Origin: Enoplosus armatus
Taxonomy: Eukaryota > Chordata > Actinopteri > Centrarchiformes > Enoplosidae
Assembly (NCBI RefSeq): GCF_043641665.1
Contig: NC_092186.1
Span: forward strand, 13,396,001 to 13,460,000
Direction: 5' to 3'
DNA: 64,000 nt
The notes below the pieces were generated by a model. That model was given only the letters and a program-made list of their open reading frames with translations. It had not been told where the DNA came from and did no database searches. Position numbers and translations under genes: made by a program. Of this stretch, positions 23,126-36,894 are shown in pieces. Position 1 is the first letter of the stretch, and each line of letters starts with the position of its first letter.

Positions 23126-26100
23126 AGGCCTACGGAGGGGATTACAATGGGCATGTCGAGACACTCCGATTGGCATCACATCCAGACAGAAAGGGGAGGG
23201 ACAGAGAGAAGGAGAGAAAAAGAAAATTGGGAGAATCGTAATGAAATGAAGGGTAGAGAGAGAGAGAGAGTGAGAGAGAAAGAGAGAAAGAGAGAGAGGG
23301 GGGGGGAAGAGACAGAGAGAAGGGCGGAAGCAGAGGAAACCCTTGAGATGACAGCATGTAAATACGCCAACGGCGGGCCTCTAAAGTGGAGATGAAGAGG
23401 CGGCAGGATAAAAAGCTCTGAGCGCTGTGTGATTATGGATCAATTTGCCGCAATCAAGCCCCCTTATGGCTGGTCCCTGTGAAATGGAGAGATTTCTGCT
23501 CCTCAAGGGCAGCCGTGATGACAGTGGAGGTCACAGACGATGGGAGTGACAGAGGGACAGAGGGAGACACACTGACAGAAGGAGAGGAGCATTGGAGGGA
23601 CGGGAAGAAGGGGAGACAATGTGTCCTAAACATCAGCATTCAAGCCTGAGCTGAAGGGCTTTCTAATTATGTTAATGGTGGGAGGCCATCATTGACCACT
23701 GTGAGCGCTGCTCTGCAGTCGCAAATACGGACTCAATTGGATACACCATGACAATAATGGTCTAAAGGATGATTACCATGTTTTATACACAAAAAGGTTC
23801 ACAAAAATTCAGACAAGATATTGAATTAAAGCAGCAGAGTTGTGTACTCCAGACATAAACACAGCAAAGCTTAAAGGGTAACTTAACAACTGTCACAGTG
23901 TACCCACACACCCTGGAGTGCATTTCTACATCACTGCATCATGGTGAGAAGTTAAACCACTGGAGGTCAGGGGGTGTTAAGCTGCTCTTCAATATTTTAG
24001 CACAGCAGGTTAATAGCCTAAGGCATATGAACGTAATCAAATAGTTTATGTTTATCAATATGCTACTGAAGGTGAACCATATAAAGACATAAATGTTTAA
24101 TTACACCAGGGAGCTTAGCTGCCATTCACTGAATCAAAAGTTGTAACAACCAAGGTTGAATGAACCGTTGTGTTCTTTAATGTGTCAGTTTGTCAACATG
24201 ACCTTGGCAGACTTAGTCACTGGAGGCTTTTGAGAGAAATATATTTGTTTAATATATTTAAAATGAAACTATATCCATGCTCTCAAAAACAGAATGACAC
24301 ATCTGTTATAATATGACGACTAGACAACCATTATGCTCTAAATGGTGGTTACAGGCCTGTAAAGAAATTCATCCCCATGATCACTGTCTTTTGTGTGTAT
24401 GTGAACCTTTATTCTTTGTCTAGTCTTCAGGGCCAACAACAACTTCAAGCTTTTCTTCATGCCTTTCAGAAGCGGCCCATATCTCTTACAGTCACACACT
24501 GTTTCATGGAGCCCTGTAAGTGTTGAGAACGAGTGTGATAGACAGTTGGCATAGAGGGCAAGACAGAGATTCACTGAGAGAGAGACAAAGAGGGAGCTCT
24601 GTCAAGTATCAAAAGCAGTAAGCCCTTTTAGCGATGTGATACGGACGTCTGGCGCAAAGTCAGAGGCGGGGACTGCTTAGGGTTTCAAGGCATTGGTCAC
24701 AGGCCTTTCTGAAACCCTGACTTCTCCTCTCTTGCCTTCAGAAAATGATGACAGGAGGAGAGGAACATAAAAAGGAGGGATGGCTGGTCTGTGCGCGGCA
24801 TGATACAGAATCAGAGGCAGCCAGTAATAGCCTTTTTTGAAGAATGCGCCACTGAACTTTAAGGGCCGTCTTGCTTGAAAGGACAAGTTACAAATAGGAA
24901 AAAAGGAGAGGGAGAAATTATTTCCCAGGGATATACCCCCTACTGCGCTGCCCTATCACCGCACCACAGTGTAGGAGTGTGTTTGTGTGTATACTGTCCA
25001 TGATTGTGTATTTGGAGAATGCAACATACTACAGGAAAAAAAAAGGGGGCTACACGTGCACAAGCAGACAAAAAGTACATGAACACCTACACCTGCACTG
25101 GAGCACTATGTGGACAAAGAGAACACTTCTTAAATGTCTTTCAGACCACTGTTGCTTTTCAGAGAGGAGCTGTAACTAGCCCATCAGTCAGACAGTCGGA
25201 CGTACAGACAGAACTGATGTGTGGTTCTTTATTACTCCGTCTCTTCCTACCTATCAATAATTTCTGAGCCGGGCTGAGGTAAACAACCATAGTGCATCCC
25301 AGCTTTAATAACTACAGTCACACCTCCCAGCTATGTCTTTTAGTCAATTTTTCTTCCTTTAAATTCTGTTCGATTCTACCAGTTTTCTTGTCTCTCATCT
25401 CTTTTTTCCCTTCTTCCTCACACCTCTACGGCAGCTCAAAGTTACTGTAGATCACTTTCAGTCTGCAGCTCACCAGTCTGTACACATGTAGAGTATAAGA
25501 AGAACCGTATGTGGTGTGTGTGTGTGTGGTCATGTGTGCATTGCGGGCATCAGCTCGGCTCGGCGGCAGCAACAATGTCATTCAGCAGTTTAGTAACAGG
25601 CCATTACCTTGTTAATACCAGCCTAATGGGCGGTCTGCTATTTTAAAACCACAGTCATGTTTGTGCCATTAACAACCACTTAGTGCTCCACTCAAATCAA
25701 CAGGCCACTGGGACACACCGAAAACAATAACAAAATAACGAAGACAATATGATAATATGCCCCGTCTCCTTATTAAAACCAGAAACACAAAGAGCCAATC
25801 ACACTTTGCTTTAGTTCCTATGTGAAAGGATAGCAAAAGTATATTTCAAGTCTCAGCTTTTTTTCTTGATGTTATATCAATATAGGTAAGAGCAAATACA
25901 CCCAGAATTGGCCAAGATAAAGCCACTTTTTCGGCATATAGTCAAGATCCTATTAACTGTTTTGTTTTCTGTTAAAAACAGTATTTACTGCGATTGCTGC
26001 TTTTAGAGATGGTCGCAAAGCCATGAGATGAACAGCTGGGGAGGTCCATTGGGCTAATATTTAAGTTTAAGTATGTTAACACTGGAATGGTTGTGTTGGA

Positions 26101-26140
26101 ACAATTATCACTTTGTCTTACAAATACAGGGTTAGGGATA

Positions 26141-26170
26141 CATCATGAGATGCATCATGAGATGCATCAT
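26141..26170. repeat. Short tandem repeat, 12-bp unit
   Basis: The unit CATCATGAGATG is present twice exactly, followed by a half copy (CATCAT). Confidence 0.85.
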
Positions 26171-26250
26171 TAGTAACGCTATCTGCCACAGTGTTTTTCT
26201 TGATACTACCACTGGGATTGGTTTGCTTTGGTTTATCTTTGAGCAGAATA

Positions 26251-26628
26251 GTTCAACATTTTGGGAAATACGCTTATTTGCTTAATTTAAGTGCTAAAAC
26301 TATTTATTGACAAACAACTGTTTATCCCTCCCTGTCCAGTGTGCTAGTTGCATGACAACTTCACTGTGATGACAAGACTAAAGGAAGTCACTGTGCTGAA
26401 CTGTTGTTTACCAAGAAATGATTACAGCATGTAACCTGTAAAAGCACAAATCGGCAAATTGGTTTCTTATTTCTGCTTGTGTAGGGATAAAACAAACAAG
26501 ATACAACGTGTTACTTTGTAAAATTTAGAGATGCTGGTAACCCTGGTACATGGACATGAAAGTGTTATCGAACTTGTGATCTAAGTCTCGGCAAGAAAGC
26601 AAATAAGAGTATTTCCCAAAATGTTGAA
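26251..26628. mobile_element. Teleost foldback MITE, copy 1 (33-bp terminal inverted repeats)
   Basis: Left terminus 26251-26283 (GTTCAACATTTTGGGAAATA then CGCTTATTTGCTT) and right terminus 26596-26628 are inverted copies differing at one or two positions. The right end also contains TCTCGGCAAGAAAGC, diagnostic of the same family as the copy at 41.6 kb. The central palindrome typical of the family is replaced by diverged sequence. Non-coding. Confidence 0.8.
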
Positions 26629-27914
26629 CAATTTTCTTTAAAGCCCCTTGTCACGCACACACACACAAAAATCAGGAAAAAGTCAGTAGAGTTCTGTTGC
26701 TTCTGTTTGCTCCCACCTGTCTCCACCATTACAATTTCTGGTATTTTTATCCCTGACAGTCGTGTGTCCCATTTTAAGAGCTGCACTCTGTTCTCCTTAG
26801 CTGGCTGGACAGCTCTTACATCAGAAAAAAACAGTGTGACATGCAGCCAGCAGTGCAGTTTTAAACAGTGTGTCTATTGTTACTGCTACAGGTACTGAAA
26901 ACTCACCAAGATAGGTGAACTGGTGCTGCCAGCTCACTGATAAACCAGAATAGAGGTGGAGGAAAGCAGTTTACTCAGTGTTAGTCAGCAATGTAAACAC
27001 TATGGTTTATGTAAGCTATTGTTCCACATAGGCCAGAGAAGATTTTACTTTGAAATGACACCCATTTACACACCTGTGTTTGTATGAAAACTGAAGATAA
27101 GATAAAAAGTAAAATGAGATATGGCAGATCTATATGATGAAATACAAATACATTAAAATATATCAATACAAATTGTATATGATAATCACATTTTTGAGTT
27201 ATTTAAACAAATACAGCAAACATGGCAAAGTACAGCCTGCAGGTCTTTCTAATTCCATTTTACCATCTCAAAGAGAATCGGCTCTCTATCAGAATAGCTT
27301 CTCTCTGAAGTCTGAGAGGAAGCGCTGGGCAAGAAGTCCTGCAACGGAGGCACAGTCCATTTCGGTGCATCAATCGTTTACACAGACTTTGAACTCAATC
27401 GTGGGTATGTTCAGCTCTTTAGTGATTTCCAAAGCTTTCAGTTGAATATCAGCTCTGGTAATAGGCATTTATTAATTCTTTTTCAGTCAGATAGTCACAC
27501 TCTCTCCAGTCAAGGTTTTTAAAACAGTCTGCTTTGGGATGCTGGAAAGATTTGAGACTTTTCTACTCTCATCATACGAGTCATTTAGGACTTGCGTGAT
27601 GACTCTAAATCATTAACTACTATCTTAAACTGGCACCATAAATAATAATAAACTTAAACTACTTTTGTGACAAAGTTTATTCTACGATGAGTACTGCGTA
27701 TCTCTATCTGTCATTTCTGTAGTTTAAATTATAGTAGCTCGCTACAGTTAAAAGGAAACTTTGGAAGCAACTTTGATACAGAGGTTAACATGCTAACACA
27801 CAAACAAGTTCTTATACATAAACTACAAACCGATTATTCGTCATTGCCGTCCAAAATTATCCTTAGGAAAGTGGTGCTTCATTTGAAAGGCCATAGACAC
27901 ACCCTTCTCAAGTC

Positions 27915-28000
27915 CTTTTTTAGGTTTAGGTAATAAAAAACTACTACATTCGTTGAACAGATCATAGTTTGGATTAGGTCATCACGACAAAAGCCAGACC
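27915..28000. repeat. Fragment of a teleost repeat
   Basis: TTTAGGTTTAGGTAATAAAAAACTAC followed by GATCATAGTTTGGATTAGG resembles a common fish repeat containing AAAAGATCATGGTTTGGGTTA. It is short and diverged. Confidence 0.35.
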
Positions 28001-29146
28001 AATATTTGATTCTTGAAACCAAAACAGATAAAGATATTTGAGTTTAAGAAAACTTGATAGTGGTATATCAGCCGATACTCATTTCTTTTTACAACAACAT
28101 AACCACACTTTTGAGAAGACTTCCTTAAATTTGTTTTTCTGTGTGTGGGGGGCATTTTACTGTCAAAAAGGTGTTGACAGACTTCTCAATATGTATTGAT
28201 CATTACTCCTACCATTTCAGGCAAGGCAGAAAAATGTCTTTTCTCCTTCCTTGTTTTAATTGCAAATGAAAATAGCTTCTATCATTAACTACAAATTACT
28301 GGTAAAATGTTATAATATTATATAAAAAATATAAAAAATAATCAAAACACCATCATTGTACAATAAAAACACATTTCTTGTCCAAACTGAATATTACCTC
28401 AGTTAATTGATATTAAAGGTGAATTCTACATTCTAGCCCAAGCTGATACTGTATAACGGCATCTTCAAATAATAATAAAAAAAGATTTGATTCTACCCAC
28501 AGGATAAATCAACAGTTCTTTTTTTGTTTTATTTCTGTGATTAAAAAGGTAAAAATTCTGGGAGTTATGGATCTCCCTAATCTCTCTGAAAGTTAACTTG
28601 AAAGGATTTAAACGCAGCGTAACACCTGCTGTTAATACGACTCCCTGATAAAGCTGACATCAAATGTCTCAGATAACATCACTGCTTATCTCTGGATATT
28701 AAATGACTTCTGGAATATGTAAAAAAAAAGAAGACGATTTTGTTTGGACTGTTGTATAACTGCTAAAAGAAAAAAAATGAACAGATGTGGGGAAACTGGA
28801 GAGTGAGAGAAGACAGCCTGTGAATTTAAATGACACCAGGAAATCCTCATCTTTCAATTATACAAATAGCTTGAATGAATGCTGACATTGATACTTTAGA
28901 GTAGTCATTTTATAGTATTCATAGCGTATACTGTGTGTCCACAATGAAAATAAAACTTCTACATTTGAAATTAAACGAGCATTGAAATGGTAATCGAGCT
29001 CATGACGTTTCGTTCTCTTACCACTCCTGATTGGCTCGCTTGATGCAACAACTGCATGCTGGTTGGTTTAGGATTAATGTGGTTGCCATGACAACATGTC
29101 GGCCGTAGAGCTGTGTTGGAATGGATGCGCATGTGTGTATCTGTAT

Positions 29147-29310
29147 ATGTGTGTGTGTGTATACTTTGTTTGAAGTGGCAGGCCTTTTCAACAGCTTTGA
29201 TCAGGGAAATGTTTGTAGTGGGGGCAAACCTGGAGAACAAACAGGACTTCAGAGAGATTAGCGATATGTGGAACACACACACAGACACGCACACACACAC
29301 ACACACACAC
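29147..29310. repeat. (TG)n and (CA)n arrays flanking a 110-bp segment
   Basis: A short TG run at 29147-29160 and a CA array at 29273-29310 (one interruption) are complementary and flank sequence with an open frame; see findings. No gene assignment is possible. Confidence 0.8.
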
Positions 29311-29569
29311 AGATAGAGATAGGCTGTCTGGAAGTCAGCTTTCTGAATAAAATCAGCCACACATACACCGACTGCTCCTCCGTTGAAAATTACACTCTTT
29401 CTATCTTTCTCATGTGATGAAGCAAAGACGAGGAGGAGGAGGAGGGTGGGATATAAGAAGTAGCCATATCTGCTGGCTGACATTCCTCTGTTCTTTCCTT
29501 CTCCTTCACACCTACTAGGCTGATGTTTTTGAAGAAACGGACCAAGAACAAGTGATCTAGAGTACAATC

Positions 29570-29597
29570 TGTGTGTGTGTGTGTGTGTGTGTGTGTG
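29570..29597. repeat. (TG)14 microsatellite
   Basis: A perfect 28-bp GT/TG array in intronic DNA. Confidence 0.9.
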
Positions 29598-29739
29598 CCA
29601 CCCCTGCAGGGCCAGTGTAAATCCATCAGTGTTGAGGAGAGGCCAGGTGAGTGCTTCAGCAGCCAAGGTGTGACACACGGCCCCCATGCTCCTCCATCAT
29701 GCTATACTAAGCAATAGCATGTGTGTCTGTACGTCAGTG

Positions 29740-29741
<2 letters not shown>

Positions 29742-29775
<34 letters not shown>

Positions 29776-29789
29776 TTGTGTGTGTGTGT
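29742..29789. repeat. (TG)n microsatellite
   Basis: A TG array to 29772, then GGTTTGTGTGTGTGTG to 29789. Confidence 0.9.
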
Positions 29790-30394
29790 ATGTATGAGAG
29801 GAAGAGTCAAATGTGATTCAGACAAATACACTGCACCGCCCGGGCCGCTCCCGACCCCAACCCAGACGGACAGCACTGTAGCTATTCTCAGAGCCACAAG
29901 CACATCACTCAGTCCCCAAGGTAGGAGGATAAGTCATCCACTAAGGTCGCAGGAGGTGTTATGTCTCTCACTGCAAGTAGTTCAGAGTTTGAAGAATGGA
30001 GGTACAAGGCTAAAACAAATGGCAATGTGCTCCTCATCTCGGTTCCGACAATCGGACAGAGTGGTAAGTCATGTTTCCAACTCCCAAACTAACACAGGGC
30101 GTCAGAATGATAAAAGGTGTCAACAACGTGAGGAGATCCATAAAATAATCCCTCTCTGATCGGCCTGTCCTAAGCTTCACATGCCAGAGAGAGATGGATA
30201 CTGTGTTATACAGTGCAAACTCAGTGGCTTCGGACACAGTGTGTTTAACTTAGAGAAAATGTGTTGCAAAACATTTATTAACGTCTTGAAGTTGTGGCCC
30301 TCGAGATGACAGGACCATTCATTTTGAGATGACACTGTTAAGTGTGATGGATCTTTATAAATCCTAATGTAAATTCTAATGTCGGCATCTGAAC

Positions 30395-30772
30395 CTGCTC
30401 ATAATCACAATGTTTACCATGTTCATTATCTTAGTTTAAAGTGTTAGCATGCTAACATTTGTTATTGAGCACTAAAAGCAAAGTGAGGCTGATGGGAATG
30501 TCATTAGTTTGCAGGTATTTAGTCATGAACCAAAGAACTGAATAAGTTGAAATTTTGAACTGATGAAAAATTAAAGGATCAACAAAGTTGCCCCAATTTA
30601 TCCTGAGGGCGTCATGAATCTGTGTACCAAATCTCATGGCAACCCATTCAATAGTTGTTATATAGTTATATAGTCAGACAGATTCATCTTCCTGGGAACA
30701 AAATTTCATAGCAATCCATTTAATAGTTGCTGAGACATTTCAGTCTGGACCGACCTGCTGTTAGCATGATTT
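30395..30772 (+). mobile_element. Teleost interspersed repeat ('ACCAAATCTCATGGCAACCC' family), non-coding
   Basis: Phrases in order: GTTAGCATGCTAACATTTG, GAGGCTGATGGGAATGTCATT, TTGCAGGTATTTAGTCATGAACC, ATTTATCCTGAGGGCGTCATGAATC, ACCAAATCTCATGGCAACCC, then GTCTGGACCGACCTGC and GTTAGCATG. This order matches a repeat I know from many fish genomes; its class is not clear to me. The half-units CATGGCAACCCATTCAATAG and CATAGCAATCCATTTAATAG show its internal duplication. Confidence 0.7.
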
Positions 30773-32385
30773 AAAATAAACTTAAAACTGAAGTGCAGTA
30801 CTAGCTACCCTTCATCTCTGAAATAGCATAAAATGAATTCACTCTGCACAAAAAATAGTGGCAAAGCTACTCTGAGCTCCTTCACAGTGATGTCTGCTCA
30901 CTCTTAACCCCAAAGGAGTTCAGCTTCATTTCATTTATAACATAGAAAAAATATAAATCATGCAGGAGTCTTGCAAAAAAACACCTCAAAAGATAATAAA
31001 CCATAAACTGAGACAACATCCAACAACACAAAAGATAAGTGCCACATGTGGCATAATCTTTTTCTATCTGAGGGTCCTTTCCCTGTCATGGAAGGAGGCT
31101 GGGGGAGGTTGAGACACGGGGAAGCGAGGTGGCCTGATCACACCCTGAGAAGTGGGCCCTGAAGGAGCAGATTAGAAAATGGTGATGCAATATTAATTGG
31201 TGATGGTGCGTGCCAGGGAGTGCAGGGTTGTCTGGGGTTTGTCTCCCAAAGGAAAGGCTGTCAGGAGCTGAGAGAGACAGGCGGGATGAGTCCCTGACCT
31301 TGTCTGTCAGCTGGTGGAGGAGAGGAGGGCTGGGAAAGGAGACCCCCAGTCCCTTTGACACTCAGATCAACACTCTGCCAGTCTATGGCAAGCCTGCTGG
31401 GACACATCCCGACAACCAGACAGACAGACTGACACAGTGAGAGAGACAGACGGAATAAATGTGATCTCCATGGTGAAACATAAAAATAATAATAACAAAA
31501 ATTTTTAAATAATTTTTATATTATATTGCACACGGGACCTATAGTATGATACAGTACTTTGGTGATGGGAGAAGTTGTAATTTCACTAATGTATTGCTTT
31601 CTAACATTTCACCCACAACACTGATAGCTGAGCAGGGAAGTGCAAAGACGATGCACTAAATAAAAACTAGAAAAGACAATCTGTAAATGAAAATCAAGGT
31701 AAGAAAACAAGCCCCTATTTATGTCACGTTTTGTGTTGTTACTTTACACAAATTAAACAGATAGAAAAAGAAATTCTATAAGAGTGAGTTTCAAGAGGTG
31801 ACTTGAAGGAGGACATGGAGTTGGCTGGCATGGTATGTTTGTTTTAGATCATAATATAAAAGATTATTGCCATTTCTTTTATAAAATGTTTAATATAAAA
31901 CAGAAACTCACAAAACATAAATAATATAAATAGTAAATATTCATAAAAATAAACAAAAGTAACAAGACTAAAGATTATTTCTACTTCAATACAGATGTCC
32001 AACAACTGCGTAAGACAAGTTCAACATTTGCACACTAGAAAACAGTGTGCCGACCTCATGATAGTGAGAAAAGAGCTACTATTTTGTTTTTGGCAGAACA
32101 CAAGAAAAAAGAAAAAGATGTGTGCGACTGCTTAACAAGAATAGGACCAAGGATGTGGAATACAGTACAAACATATAGTACACAAAACAAGTGTCTAGTT
32201 TGCTTTTGTAGCGTATGTGTGTAGTCAGCGCGCTTGTAATGTATACAGTCACGGTCCGTGCAGTCACAAAATTTGGGTGTAGAGCGTTTGCATGCGATTA
32301 TCAGGAGGGCTATTCAAAAGTTTGAGGGCCTGCACGGCCCAGTCCCATTTTGTCTTTAATCTGGAACCTAGAACAACCATAAAGT

Positions 32386-32388
<3 letters not shown>

Positions 32389-32450
<62 letters not shown>
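32389..32450. repeat. (TA)n microsatellite
   Basis: About 54 bp of perfect TA, then ATTATATATAC. It is self-complementary and can form a cruciform. Confidence 0.95.
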
Positions 32451-32451
<1 letters not shown>

Positions 32452-34387
32452 CATACAGGGTTAGAGGGTTTGTATTATAGGAAGGAGTCACTGAGGTATA
32501 AGTGAATCAGCGTGACATGGTGAATATGAATATGTGGTGCTGGATGATACTGACTTGTCTAAGGTAACTGAAAGCTGCCTGATAAGTACAAGAAACAGCC
32601 AACAGATTTTAAAGTGGTCGATAAGGATAGGTAGCAACATCAAAAATCAAGAAGGAGTTATACGAAACATTGTCTTGAATTGATCAGAGCGGTTTTGGTG
32701 CTGTGTCAAAGCCAGATTGAATACACCCACACCTAAATTAGAGATTGGGACACTGTTGAACTGTCAGTATGCTTCATCAGAAGTAAGGCTTGAACTTAAC
32801 TCTCAAGCTCTCTTTTCATGCTTTACACAAATATTTTTCACTTCACAAATCAGTGCAAACCTATGAATACCTTCCTCACCGTATTTGATCCCAGCAAACA
32901 AAAAGGTATAAAAGCAAAAAGGTATGTATATGGCAAAGGTGTGTCCAGGCACAAATGCAACATGAAACTGAATAATGATGATAATAATACAACATAGGTG
33001 ACCATATGCCGTTACAGATGTGGGTGACACACTTCATATGATATGAGATATGTCATATCATACCAGTATGTGTATAAGTGTGTGGTTTTATTATCCATAA
33101 TTTATATAATTTATTTTTCACAATATAATGGTATTTTTGGGCTGGGAGGGGTGGGTTTAGGGATATTATGTATGTATTGAAAAAAACAATAAAAAGAGTG
33201 ATAAAAAAGAAGAAACTGAACAATAACACAATTAGCACCACATGTTGATGTGCACACAAAGGCACACATATACACGTGGCGTAATAAGAGAGCAACATTA
33301 CTGACAAAGATCCTGACACTGAAAACATAACAGACACAGCAATTCATAACAATTTTGGATGTCTTCCATTTCATGGTGTGAAAACTGCATATCAGATAGC
33401 GTTGGTGGTTGAAGAGAGGGAGTGAACAAGGCAACACGAGCATATGGGCGAGAGCCTCATGTCATCTGGGGACACACAAACACTGGACACATGTCAGCTT
33501 CAATTAACCCTCTCCCATCTGTCTGTCTCTTTTTCTCTCACTCTTCCTTCCGCCACCAAGATCTCAACTAGGTCATGCAGTGCAGTAAATCCCCACATAC
33601 AGGGTGCAACATAAAACATTATACCAGCACAAAGACAAGAAACTTTTTTGCCCTTGTGTCACTCCGAATACAAAGTCCAATTTCTTTTCTTTTCCTACTT
33701 CGCTTAAACCATCCCCTGTCAAAACAGATCTACTGCATTAAATTATCAATGCTATGGACTTCAATAATTCAGGCTACCCAGCAGTCAGTTATGCTGACAG
33801 TGTCATGGAGTTCCCTGACATACTGTTGAGTGTCCCTCCAGAGAGCTTGTCTATGTTTCCCTGCTCTGCAGTCAGCGGCAAACTCACCACTGCTGCTAAC
33901 TAAAAGGTTAACAACAGCCAATGAATGTAGAGCAGGGAAACTTATGACGGTATTTGCAGCAATATATTATCTTCTGAGTGTACCCCACGTGTACAACACT
34001 GTCCTCAGCCATGTTATACCAGTAGAAAGTCAGGCAGGATATAGAAAGACAAAAAGACAAGTAAGAGATGGAACAGAAGATGAACACGCACATGTTCTCC
34101 CTGTCCTTACAGCCCCTTTTTGTCTTTTTAACCCTAATTAAATTCACCACCAGCTTACAGTGGCATCGGTGGCACAGTTCCTCCCATCCTGAAGCAGAGG
34201 GTTGTTGATGTGTGTGCCAGAGACAGAGTGAAACGTCACGCTGTAACGCTATTTCCTTGAGTCTGACAAATGAGGCCCTGGCTGCGCTCTGGTGTTGGCA
34301 GTTACCTATGAAAGAATGCATCACTCCAATTGGCTCTCCCGTCCCGCCTGTCACAAAGCTGAACATTTTCCTTCCACTTGTGGCATG

Positions 34388-34413
34388 CGCACACAAACAC
34401 ACACACACACACA
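34388..34413. repeat. (CA)n microsatellite
   Basis: CACACAAACACACACACACAC run of about 26 bp. Confidence 0.85.
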
Positions 34414-35712
34414 CGTACATACGAAAAACATATAAACAGGAATTATATGTCACAGAGTTCCCGTCCTCTGTTCCTCACCAGTCTTTTCTCATCCACCCCC
34501 AACACCTCGTGTCGGATCCCTTCCTCTCCTTCTCCCTCTGCCTGTCGTCCCCTCTTCCGTCCCCTCTAACCCCCCCCATCTGAGATCAACACCTAGATGT
34601 GTGCAGGTGCAAGGCTGCTGGCAAACTGTCAGCTTGTATCTCCGTTACTTAAACACACACACACACACTCTCAGCTTGGCTCCAACACAGGCGCTTCCCG
34701 GTCTGTGAATTGGTCTCCACACAGCGAGCTAGATCACACTCTCACTGTCAACACATGAAGGAAGACTAACAGCGAGTGTGCTAAAGGTTGGAAAACACTG
34801 GCTGGGGACACAGAAGGAAAATAACACAGTAGGGAAAAAAATGTGCAAAAGCTCTCTTTGGGCAAAACATGAAAAAGGCTTTATTGTATAATAGTTCAAA
34901 ATGAGCTTTTTAAAATCTTAAAAAGCCACACAGATGACTTCATCAGGGAGCTGTGAACATAATATCAAACGCAGTGAACTGTTGTGTGACAGGCTGTATG
35001 GCTACATCCCTGTAGATGGGACATCCCCATTAACATTAATGACTTCTACATCAATTTTCGAATGACAAACTATACCAATTAAATAAAGGAGCAACCAAAA
35101 CAACACAGCAGACGTTTTGGTTCAGATGGTGTAACAGGGAGAGGGAAATTAAATAAAGCACTTCAAAACACATAATACAGAAAGAATTATGAGACAAATT
35201 TAGTTGAATAAGCAACTGGGCTGAATGGATCCTCGGGAAAATAGAGCAAATGTTTTGCAATGACTTATGAAGCAACTGCTGATACAATAGAAACTAAAGA
35301 CAAGACTTTATTACAATGCACATAAGATTCAGAAAATGGACCACAGAGTTTCAGATTTTAGTTTTAAGTGTAAAGTGAAATGAAAAATAATCATGTCCTT
35401 TTTTAATTGATGAATTATTTTTATTAACTTCATGAGCCTGTCTCTTCTTAGAATATTTATATCGTGCCTGCTATAGCTTCAGGCAAGAGAGCACACAGAC
35501 ACACAATAGGAATGACCCTTTTCTGTGATGGTGAGAATAGACTACGTAGATAACATTTATTGAGATTAATATCAACTTTACTGATTGAAAATTAAACTAC
35601 CAGAGATTAAAGATATGCTGATATGGTGTTAATGTACTGGCTGGAAATGTAATTAGGTGTTATAAATGATTCTGTCTGTAGCATCAGACATTTATATCAT
35701 CATATAAACCTA

Positions 35713-35748
35713 TACACACACACACACACACGCACGCACACACACACA
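35713..35748. repeat. (CA)n microsatellite, interrupted
   Basis: A CA array broken by CGCACG. A complementary TG array follows at 35905-35929. Confidence 0.85.
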
Positions 35749-35904
35749 GACATACATACATAGACCGTGTGGTGACCTCTGGAGCTGTGAACATGGAGCT
35801 GGTGTCAGTCTGCATGGCCCAGGGTCATCTGACAGCTCTAAACAAGACTCTCATTAACACCAGGCCATTAAAAGCACCTGCTGGCACAGTGTTTATATGT
35901 GTGT

Positions 35905-35929
35905 ATGTATGTGTGTGTGTGTGTGTGTG
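35905..35929. repeat. (TG)n microsatellite
   Basis: A TG run of about 25 bp. Confidence 0.85.
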
Positions 35930-36778
35930 GTACCCATGGACTTGGGGTCTGGGTTGACATTGAGGAGGGCAGACAAGTGTCAATTTGGTCTTCAGCCATG
36001 AATCGCTTCAGATATCAGAACTGCATACAGCACTCAGAAATACAGTGACATAGAGAGTTAAAGGTCGATGAAGGAGTTTCTTAAAAGAAATAGATATTAC
36101 AGATGTTTTTACAAATACGGTAAGTCAGGTAACCAGAACAGTAGACAGGAGTACTGTTACTGCATCTCACTACATATAAACTAATCTAAATCTCATTGCA
36201 GAGTAGGTAAAACTGCCATCAAGGTGGTGTAGCCCTTTTACAGTGCGCACACAAGGCGCCCATGCAAAAGGGAGTGAACTGTTCTCATTGGACCACCCTG
36301 TATAAATAAAGGCTGAATGACAGATGCTTTCCATTACTTTTCATGATAATACTTTGAGAATTGTTTACTTATTTATTTACACAGGAACACTTGATTCTGG
36401 GACATGAAGATGCAAAGAAACAACTAATCTTGGAAAATGTTATCATATATTTCGACTAAAATCTATTGTTCACAGTGCTTTCCTTGTTCTCTTGCTGTTT
36501 CTAATGAAATTACTGTATTATTGTTCATTCCAAACAAAGTTGGGGACTTTGCTTGTTATTAGAGCATGAAGCTCTTAGTGCTGAAAGAGATAAAACAACA
36601 CAACTTTCTTCAAAAGGAGTAATCTGATGGATTTCGGAGAGATTGCAAAGTGACGGATAAGCCATGTGTTTTTATGTTGTTTATTTTCAGTTCCTGCTAC
36701 ACAACAAACTGAGAGGGAGGACTGAGAGTGGTTGTGTTTATCTAATGGGAATACTGACATGCATCCATAGCCACATAT

Positions 36779-36802
36779 ATGTGTGTGTGTGTGTGTGTGT
36801 GA
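36779..36802. repeat. (TG)n microsatellite
   Basis: A TG run of about 24 bp following ATATATG. Confidence 0.85.
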
Positions 36803-36894
36803 GCATGTCTGTGTGAGGAGAGAGAGACCCAGAGTGCACATGTGTTTGAGTGTGTGTGTGTTAGAGAGTGCATGTGCCAGTGCTGCCAGGATTT

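Noticed and set aside
28971..29687. 238-codon minus-strand frame
   Set aside because: It runs through two dinucleotide arrays that lack stop codons and encodes Thr-His and Cys-Val runs. No family match; only a small internal piece is kept as a weak finding.
33908..34453. 181-codon minus-strand frame with mixed composition
   Set aside because: No recognisable domain; partly CA/TG repeat. About one chance frame of this length is expected in 64 kb on both strands.
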